Shown here in pieces: positions 58,030-64,000 of a stretch of DNA of 64,000 nucleotides. Both the position numbers and the translations under genes were made by a program. The DNA comes from Propioniciclava coleopterorum (GTDB lineage: Bacteria; Actinomycetota; Actinomycetes; Propionibacteriales; Propionibacteriaceae): assembly GCF_011393335.1 (NCBI RefSeq), contig NZ_CP049865.1, forward strand, positions 186,001 to 250,000, read 5' to 3'. Under the pieces are notes generated by a model. It made no database searches and was not told where the DNA came from. It saw only the letters and a list, made by a program, of their open reading frames with translations. Numbering within the stretch: the stretch's first letter is position 1; each line of letters begins with the position of its first letter.

Positions 58030-59564
58030 GGCGTCGCCTCCCCCAGCACGGCCTGGACGTACGCGCCGTCCAGCAGCGATCCCGCGGCCTCGGTGGCGTA
58101 CTGGTACAGCGGGCCGGCGAACACCGTGAGCAGCAGGCTGAGCCCGATGAGGCCGCACGTCGCCGCCACCATGATGGGCGGCATGGGGCCCTCGGACCGG
58201 CCGAGCGGCTCCTCCTCGTCCTCGTCGGCGACGGCCTTGCTGTACGCCACGGGCGTGCCCCAGAAGGCGCGGTTCCACACCTTGGCGATGCAGTACAGCG
58301 TCAGCAGGCTCGTCACGACGCTGGTGGCCACGAGGAACCACGCCAGCGGCGTCCCGACCTGGACGCCCGCGCTCAGCAGGCCGAGCTTGCCGATGAAGCC
58401 CGACAGCGGCGGGATGCCGGCCAGGTTCATGCCGGGCACGATGAACAGCACCGCCAGCAGCGGCGAGGTGATCAGCAGCCCGGAGAGCCGGTCGAGGGAG
58501 TTGCTCCCGCCGACGCGCTGGATCAGCCCCACGACCAGGAACAGCGTCGCCTGGATGGTGATGTGGTGCGCGGTGTAGAAGATGGCGCCCGCCAGGCCGG
58601 CCTGCGTCGCCAGCCCGATGCCCATGATCATGTAGCCGATGTGGCTGACCAGCGTGAAGGACAGCATCCGCTTGATCTCGGACTGGGCGATCGCGCCGAG
58701 GATGCCCACGATCATGGTGGCGGCCGCGACGACGAGCAGCAGTTCGGTCAGGGGCCGGTGCGGGAAGATCAGCGTCTGGGTGCGCAGGATCGCGTACACG
58801 CCCACCTTGGTGAGCAGGCCGGCGAACACCGCCGTGACGGGCGCGGGCGCGGTCGGGTAGGAGTCGGGCAGCCACGCCGACAGCGGGAACACCGCCGCCT
58901 TGATCGCGAACACGATGAGCAGCATGAACTGCAGCAGCGCCTGCGTCCCCTCCGGCAGGTCCGGGACGCGCTGGGCGATCTGCGCCAGGTTGACCGTCCC
59001 GACGGCCGCGTAGACGTTGGCCAGGGCGATGAGGAACAGGCTGGAGCTGACCAGGTTCACCACGACGTAGATCGAGCCCGCCCGGATGCGCGAGCCGGTG
59101 CCGCCCATGGTGAGCAGCACGTACGAGGCGAACAGCAGGATCTCGAAGCCGACGAACAGGTTGAACAGGTCGCCGGCGAGGAAGGCGTCCGAGACGCCGG
59201 CGCACATCAGCAGGAACGTGGGGTGGAAGATCGAGACGGGGGTCTCGCGTTTGACCTCGTCGTCCTCCTGGCCGGCGGAGTAGAGCAGGACGGCCAGGGT
59301 GACGAGCGCGGCCACGGTGAGCATGAGCGCGGAGAGCCGGTCGGCGACCAGGACGATCCCGAAGCCCTGGGGCCAGGCCCCGACCCACAGCGTCTGCGGG
59401 CCGAAGGCGTTGGCCTGCAGGGCGAGCGTCCCGGCGACGCCGACGACGCCGGCCAGGACGAGGATCGACACCAGCCGCTGCGCGCGCGGGCGGCGTCCGA
59501 GCATGAGGGCCAGCGCGGCGCCCAGCATCGGCAGCAGGACGGGGACGGGGAGCAGGTTGTTCAT
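58026..59564 (-). CDS. mrpD: Mrp-type Na+/H+ antiporter subunit MrpD
   Basis: 512 residues, about 14 helices, homologous to the NuoL/M/N proton-pumping subunits of complex I. Conserved proton-path residues are present, including the Glu/Lys region in LFNLFVGFEILLFASYVLLT and VFAIKAAVFPLSAWLPDSYP. Together with MrpA it carries the ion channels of the antiporter. It overlaps mrpC by 4 bases (ATGA). Confidence 0.95.
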   Translation of the reverse strand: MNNLLPVPVLLPMLGAALALMLGRRPRAQRLVSILVLAGVVGVAGTLALQANAFGPQTLWVGAWPQGFGIVLVADRLSALMLTVAALVTLAVLLYSAGQEDDEVKRETPVSIFHPTFLLMCAGVSDAFLAGDLFNLFVGFEILLFASYVLLTMGGTGSRIRAGSIYVVVNLVSSSLFLIALANVYAAVGTVNLAQIAQRVPDLPEGTQALLQFMLLIVFAIKAAVFPLSAWLPDSYPTAPAPVTAVFAGLLTKVGVYAILRTQTLIFPHRPLTELLLVVAAATMIVGILGAIAQSEIKRMLSFTLVSHIGYMIMGIGLATQAGLAGAIFYTAHHITIQATLFLVVGLIQRVGGSNSLDRLSGLLITSPLLAVLFIVPGMNLAGIPPLSGFIGKLGLLSAGVQVGTPLAWFLVATSVVTSLLTLYCIAKVWNRAFWGTPVAYSKAVADEDEEEPLGRSEGPMPPIMVAATCGLIGLSLLLTVFAGPLYQYATEAAGSLLDGAYVQAVLGEATP

Positions 59565-59989
59565 TCGCTCACCCGATCCTCACCGGTGTCGGAGAACCCG
59601 ATGTCCTCGTAGGAATCGGACACGTCGTCGCGCTCGGCCAACTCACGGATGCGGCGGTCCTCCACGTCGTCGGAGACCTCGTCGTGCCCGTTGAGCTGGA
59701 AGCTGCGGTAGGCCACCGTCACGACGAAGGCGGACACCGCCATGGTGATGACGATCGCGGTGAGCACCATCGCCAGCGGGAGCGGGTCGATCATCTTGTC
59801 GATCGGGAACATGTCGAGGATCGGCGGTGCCCCGGCCGGGCCGGCGGCCACCAGGAACAGGATGTTGACGCCGTTGCTCATCACCAGCACGCCCACCAGG
59901 ATGCGGGTGAGCGACCGCTCGGTGAGCAGGTAGACCCCGGCGGCGATGAGGACCCCGGCGACGACGGCCAGCGTGACGCTTCCGGTCAT
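59561..59989 (-). CDS. mrpC: Mrp-type Na+/H+ antiporter subunit MrpC
   Basis: 142 residues, three helices, NuoK-like (VTLAVVAGVLIAAGVYLLTE; GVLVMSNGVNILFLVAAG; PLALVLTAIVITMAVSAFVV type pattern). An acidic C-terminal tail (DDVEDRRIRELAERDDVSDS) is longer than usual. The ATG overlaps the mrpA stop (ATGA). Confidence 0.94.
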   Translation of the reverse strand: MTGSVTLAVVAGVLIAAGVYLLTERSLTRILVGVLVMSNGVNILFLVAAGPAGAPPILDMFPIDKMIDPLPLAMVLTAIVITMAVSAFVVTVAYRSFQLNGHDEVSDDVEDRRIRELAERDDVSDSYEDIGFSDTGEDRVSE

Positions 59990-62922
59990 CGGGCCCCACC
60001 CCCGTGGTGGCGCGCGGTGGCGGGCACGGCGGTCGTGGACTCGGGACGTGGCACGGGGGTGCGCTCCTCCTCGGCCTGCTGGTCGATGCCGGAGCCGAGG
60101 CTGCGCACCAGGTCGAGCATCATGCCGAGCACGACCAGGTAGACGCCGATGTCGAACACCGTCGAGCTGACCAGGTGGAGGTCGCCGAACGCGTTGACGG
60201 TCCCCCACGGCGTCGCGACGGCGTCCAGGCCGGGCAGGGTGAGGTGGATGTCGAAGCTCTGGAAGATCCGCCCGCCGAACGCCCAGGGCAGCATCGCCGC
60301 GCCGGCGCCGATGAACAGGCCCGCGCCGAGGACGCGGCCGGCATCGATCGGCGCCGCGTCGTCGAGTTCCTTCGCGCCCGCCGCCAGGTACCGCACGACG
60401 AGCGCCAGGCCGGCCACCAGCCCGCCGGCGAACCCGCCTCCGGGGAGGTTGTGTCCGGCGATGAGCAGGTAGACCGAAACGAGGATCATGACGCCGAACA
60501 GCAGCCGGGTGACGACCTCGAAGATCAGCGACCGGGCGGCCGGGTGCAGGCTGCGGCTGGCCCGCAGCCACGCCCCCGCGCTCTGGTTGGGCGCGCTGGC
60601 CCGCGTCGGACGCCGCCCCGGCACCCGCGACCGCAGGAAGATGAGGCTCGCCACGCCCGTCGCCGCGATCACCAGCACGGAGATCTCCCCCAGGGTGTCC
60701 CAGGCGCGGGTGTCGACGAGGATGACGTTGACGATGTTCTTGCCGTAGCCGAACTCGTAGGCCGCGCGCTCCAGGCCCGTCGAGGCGGGCTCGGCGGTCC
60801 GGGACCCGGCGCTCACGAGGATCGACGCGGTGACGGTCAGGCCGACCCCGACCGCCAGGATCATGCGCCACCAGCGCGAGCTGTGCAGCGGGCGGTCGGT
60901 GAAGTACTTGGGCAGCGTCCGCATCACCATCAGGAACACCAGCAGCGCGGCGGTCTCGATGAGCACCTGGGTCAGCGCCAGATCCGGCGCGCCGTGGAAC
61001 AGGAACAGCAGCGCCGTGCCGTAGCCGGTGACGCCGACGGTGAGGATGGCCCGGATCCGGCCACGCACCGTGACGAGGCTGATCGCCGCGACACAGACGA
61101 CCACGGCCACGCCGACCTGCGCGAGGTTGTCGTACAGCACCGGGACGACGGGCCACACCGGCAGCACGACCAGCGTGCCGCCCACCAGGACCACGAAGAC
61201 GGTGAGGATCGTGCCGATCGAGGACGCCAGCGAGCCGCGCTGCACGCGGGCGGTGACCTCGACCGCCACGGCGTCCAGCAGCCGCATCGTGGTGCGGTAG
61301 AAGTCGTTGGCGGCGGGCATGTGCGGGAACGTCCCCTGCACCCGCGCGACGCCGTCGCGCAGCCAGAACAGCACCGCGCCGCCGGCGATCGCGAGCGCGG
61401 ACAGCGCCAGCGGCGTCGAGAAGCCGTGCCACAGGGCGAGTTCGTGCGGCGCGGAGCCTTCGCGGATGGTGGCCACGTACGGGGCAAGCGTCTCGGTCAG
61501 CGGGTGGCCCAGGAAGCCCATCACGAGGCAGGCCAGCCCGAGCAGCGCGGGGCCGGCGAGGAAGCCGGGGGTCGGGGGGTGCTCCACCGGGGTGGGCTCG
61601 GCGCGCCGGCGCGTCCCGAACGCGCCCCACCAGAACCGCAGCGAGTACGCCACGGTGAGCATGGAGCCCACGACGATCGCGGCGACGAGCAGCACGGCGG
61701 GTGCGGGCAGCATGCCGGTGCCGTCGCCGGAGTGGGTGAGCTTGACCAGGGCGTCCAGGGCGGACTCCTTGGACACGAACCCGAACAGCGGCGGCAACCC
61801 GGCCATGGAGGCGGCCGCGAGGCCCGCGATCACCGCGAGCGCCGGCAGGCGTCCCGCCAGCCCGGAGAGTTTCGTCAGGTCGCGCGTGCCGGTGGCGTGG
61901 TCGATGACGCCCACGCTGAGGAACAGCGTCGCCTTGAACAGGGCGTGCGCCAGCAGCATGGCCAGGCCCGCCTGGCCTGCGGCCTTGGTGCCCAGGCCGA
62001 CCATGAGCGTGATGAAGCCGAGCTGGCTGACGGTGCCGTAGGCCAGCAGCAGCTTCAGGTCGTCCTGGCGCAGCGCCCGCCAGCCGCCGAGGATCATCGT
62101 CAGCGCGCCCAACAGGGTGATGACGGGACGCCACAGCGGCACCGCGGCGAACGCCGGCGCCATCGCGGCGACGAGGTACACGCCGGCCTTCACCATGGTG
62201 GCGGCGTGCAGGTAAGCCGAGACCGGGGTGGGCGCGGCCATGGCGCCGGGCAGCCAGAAGTGGAACGGCGCCAGCGCGGACTTGCTCAGCGCCCCCACCA
62301 GCATGAGCAGCGCCGCCGCGGTGGCGGCGAGCCCGGTCGGCGGCGCGGCGAGCAGCGCGCTGAGGCTGTAGGAGCCGGTCAGGACGCCGAAGGTCACGAT
62401 GCCGACCAGCATCGCCAGGCCGCCGGTGGTGGTGACGATCAGGGCCGTCGTCGCGGCGGCGCGGTTGGCGCGCCGGGACGAGTCGTGGCCGATCATCAGG
62501 TAGGAGAAGACGGTGGTGAGCTCCCAGAACACGTAGAGCACGACCAGGTCGTCGGCGGCCACGAGGCCCAGCATGGCGCCGGCGAACGCCACCAGCAGGC
62601 CGAGGGTGCGGGCCGGCGGCTTGGCGAAGTACCAGCGGCAGTACACCAGGACGATGAACCCGATCCCGGTCACCAGCAGCCCGAGCAGCCATTGCAGCAG
62701 CCCGACGCGGAAGGTCAGGCTCACCCCCAGCGCCGGGATCCAGTCGACGCTCTCGACGTACCCGGCGCCGTCCAGGATCGGACCCGCCTCGGCCAGCAGC
62801 AGGCAGAACCCGATCAGGGGGACGATCGCGACGACGAGGAACGCGTTGCGGCCGAACCAGCGGGACCACAAGGACGCCATCGCTCCCACGAGGAAGTGGA
62901 GAGCGAGGAGGCCGAGCAGCAC
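59986..62922 (-). CDS. mrpA: Mrp-type Na+/H+ antiporter subunit MrpA with fused MrpB domain
   Basis: 978 residues from GTG 62922, preceded by AAAGGTG. The NuoL-like domain shows VYVFWELTTVFSYLMIGHDS and SALAPFHFWLPGAMAAPTPV; later come the MrpA C-terminal helices and, from about residue 810, an MrpB/MnhB domain (FEVVTRLLFGVMILVSVYLL, LPGGGFAGGLVAGLALVVRY). No separate mrpB gene exists, so A and B are fused, as in many Actinobacteria. It is the first gene of the operon and probably the main ion-conducting subunit. A TAGGAT box lies about 48 bases upstream. Confidence 0.95.
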   Translation of the reverse strand: MLLGLLALHFLVGAMASLWSRWFGRNAFLVVAIVPLIGFCLLLAEAGPILDGAGYVESVDWIPALGVSLTFRVGLLQWLLGLLVTGIGFIVLVYCRWYFAKPPARTLGLLVAFAGAMLGLVAADDLVVLYVFWELTTVFSYLMIGHDSSRRANRAAATTALIVTTTGGLAMLVGIVTFGVLTGSYSLSALLAAPPTGLAATAAALLMLVGALSKSALAPFHFWLPGAMAAPTPVSAYLHAATMVKAGVYLVAAMAPAFAAVPLWRPVITLLGALTMILGGWRALRQDDLKLLLAYGTVSQLGFITLMVGLGTKAAGQAGLAMLLAHALFKATLFLSVGVIDHATGTRDLTKLSGLAGRLPALAVIAGLAAASMAGLPPLFGFVSKESALDALVKLTHSGDGTGMLPAPAVLLVAAIVVGSMLTVAYSLRFWWGAFGTRRRAEPTPVEHPPTPGFLAGPALLGLACLVMGFLGHPLTETLAPYVATIREGSAPHELALWHGFSTPLALSALAIAGGAVLFWLRDGVARVQGTFPHMPAANDFYRTTMRLLDAVAVEVTARVQRGSLASSIGTILTVFVVLVGGTLVVLPVWPVVPVLYDNLAQVGVAVVVCVAAISLVTVRGRIRAILTVGVTGYGTALLFLFHGAPDLALTQVLIETAALLVFLMVMRTLPKYFTDRPLHSSRWWRMILAVGVGLTVTASILVSAGSRTAEPASTGLERAAYEFGYGKNIVNVILVDTRAWDTLGEISVLVIAATGVASLIFLRSRVPGRRPTRASAPNQSAGAWLRASRSLHPAARSLIFEVVTRLLFGVMILVSVYLLIAGHNLPGGGFAGGLVAGLALVVRYLAAGAKELDDAAPIDAGRVLGAGLFIGAGAAMLPWAFGGRIFQSFDIHLTLPGLDAVATPWGTVNAFGDLHLVSSTVFDIGVYLVVLGMMLDLVRSLGSGIDQQAEEERTPVPRPESTTAVPATARHHGGGAR

Positions 62923-62969
62923 GCGGTCACACCTTTCGAGGGATCGTGGCCGGAAGAAAAGTCACGGCC

Positions 62970-62975
62970 ATCCTA
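62970..62975 (-). promoter_or_regulatory. Possible -10 box of the mrp operon
   Basis: TAGGAT on the minus strand, giving a leader of about 40 bases that includes the AAAGGTG ribosome site. The -35 region is not clear. Confidence 0.4.
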
Positions 62976-63031
62976 CCAAGGGCGAGGCCATCGCCCCGTG
63001 TCGGACGGCAACCGTGGGACCGGGACGCCGT

Positions 63032-64000
63032 TCAGAACCGCGGCCCGTACGCCGCCGCGGACGCCAGCGTGGCGTCGAGCTCCGCGCGTCCGGGATCGTT
63101 CGCCTTGACCAGCTTGCGACGCCTCGCCAGGAAGTCGATCAGGACACCCGCGATCAGCAGCACGCCGATGTTGATCAGGATGGTGGCGTCGCCGGCGCCC
63201 GCCTCCCGGTCGAACATGCCCGAGATGTCGATGAACGGCAGCAGCGCCTCGCTCAGCATGTTGTTGACGATGTGGATCGCCACTGCGGCCTCCAGGCCGC
63301 CCGTGCGCCACGTCAGCCAACTGCCCACGAGGGCGAAGGCGACGTAGTACACGTTGAGCCACGGGTCGCCCGCGCCGTGCAACGCCATGAAGACCAGGGC
63401 GGTGACGAGGGTGGACACGCCGAAGCCCACCGCCGGGGCCGGGAACCAGGAGGCGACCACGCGGCCGAGCAGGCCGCGCACGAGGTACTCCTCGCCCGCC
63501 GCCTGGAACGGCGTGGTGAGCAGGATGCCCACGATCATGGGGACGGTGTGGGGCCACAGGCCCACGTCCTGGGGCGGCATGATCGCGTAGCCGATCGCCA
63601 TCAGTACGATCCACAGCGGGGTGAGCACCCCGACGACCAGCCAGAACCAGCGCCAGCGCATCCCGCCGACCACCGAGGTCAGCCAGCGTGGGCGCTGCCC
63701 CACGCACGCCCACGCGGTCAGCATGGCGATCGGGATGCACAGGGCCAGGCTCACGTTGTTGGCGATGAAGAACCCGGGGCCGACGGGGATCTCCCCCGTC
63801 CTGGAGACCTCGGCGAAGTCGACGCCGTCGATGGCCATCCCGATGAACCCGGCGACCCCCGACAGCGCCAGGAAGATGCCGCCCGCCATCAGGAGCGCCA
63901 GCAACGACTTCCACCACCGGTACCGGGGCGCGCGCCAGAACGCGAAGTAGTCCCGGGTTTCGACCGGCAGCGCCGGGCGCAGGTGCGGGGGCAGATCGTC
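63032..64000 (-). CDS. CPBP family intramembrane glutamic endopeptidase, 5' part cut off
   Basis: The frame runs open to the right edge, so the N-terminus is missing; about 322 residues are seen. Several helices are present, with the Abi/CPBP motif AAGEEYLVRGLLGRVVASW (EExxxR), the later catalytic His in ALVFMALHGAGDPWLNVYYV and IHIVNNMLSEALLP. CPBP proteases cleave within membranes, or act in bacteriocin immunity; no bacteriocin genes are visible. The residues before the first helix (VETRDYFAFWRAPRYRWWKS) suggest a cytoplasmic N-terminus. It is 109 bases from mrpA on the same strand. Confidence 0.88.
   Translation of the reverse strand, partial: DDLPPHLRPALPVETRDYFAFWRAPRYRWWKSLLALLMAGGIFLALSGVAGFIGMAIDGVDFAEVSRTGEIPVGPGFFIANNVSLALCIPIAMLTAWACVGQRPRWLTSVVGGMRWRWFWLVVGVLTPLWIVLMAIGYAIMPPQDVGLWPHTVPMIVGILLTTPFQAAGEEYLVRGLLGRVVASWFPAPAVGFGVSTLVTALVFMALHGAGDPWLNVYYVAFALVGSWLTWRTGGLEAAVAIHIVNNMLSEALLPFIDISGMFDREAGAGDATILINIGVLLIAGVLIDFLARRRKLVKANDPGRAELDATLASAAAYGPRF

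Overview
This is a GC-rich chromosomal segment from an actinobacterium, most likely a member of the Propionibacteriales (Propionibacteriaceae-like). The placement is inferred from protein families typical of the phylum (DUF4192, DUF5996, an Eis-type acetyltransferase, a DUF2344/TIGR03960 radical-SAM pair), an actinobacterial core gene order, and several -10 boxes that sit 6-9 bases before start codons, as expected for leaderless mRNAs. No phage, insertion sequence or CRISPR array was seen.

A conserved actinobacterial cluster forms the minus-strand backbone, read right to left: TIGR03960 radical SAM (56.5 kb), DUF2344 (39.9 kb), RNase E/G (38.9 kb), rplU-rpmA (25.0-24.4 kb), obgE-proB (14.9-12.2 kb), proA (11.4 kb), a 46-residue membrane protein, nadD, rsfS and a GpgP-like phosphatase (8.3 kb). 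In related genomes these genes lie close together; here four blocks separate them. (1) Between radical SAM and DUF2344: a YdeP/FdhD formate-dehydrogenase-like pair, Eis-like acetyltransferase, PfkB kinase, MFS exporter, a beta-glucoside PTS with its RNA antiterminator, an FAD/Fe-S oxidoreductase, PPK2 and a small acidic protein. (2) Between RNase E and rplU: a two-component system beside a divergent FtsX-type ABC exporter, hydrolase, NadE, HAD phosphatase, PIG-L deacetylase, TM2, DUF445 and DUF2891 proteins. (3) Between rpmA and obgE: GH3 glycosidase, S4-domain protein, glycerate kinase and a metal-uptake cassette (ArsR plus NikABCDE-type ABC transporter) around a perfect 22-bp palindrome. (4) Between proB and proA: about 0.8 kb of repeat-rich noncoding DNA.

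The left end carries DUF5996 (partial), a membrane-anchored EEP phosphatase, leuS with an apparent leucine attenuator, DUF4192, a small secreted or anchored protein, tRNA-Ala(GGC), deoD and an MGT-type glycosyltransferase. The right end carries a complete Mrp cation/proton antiporter operon, mrpA(B)CDEFG, with overlapping genes, and a CPBP intramembrane protease cut by the window edge.

Six genes (5.2, 15.4, 17.0, 36.1-38.9, 45.5 and 49.2 kb) have broken frames. Every break is a single missing base (eight in all), at least six and probably seven of them in G or C runs of 4-5, and each repaired gene has its family's normal length. That pattern points to homopolymer sequencing or assembly errors rather than to six decayed genes.
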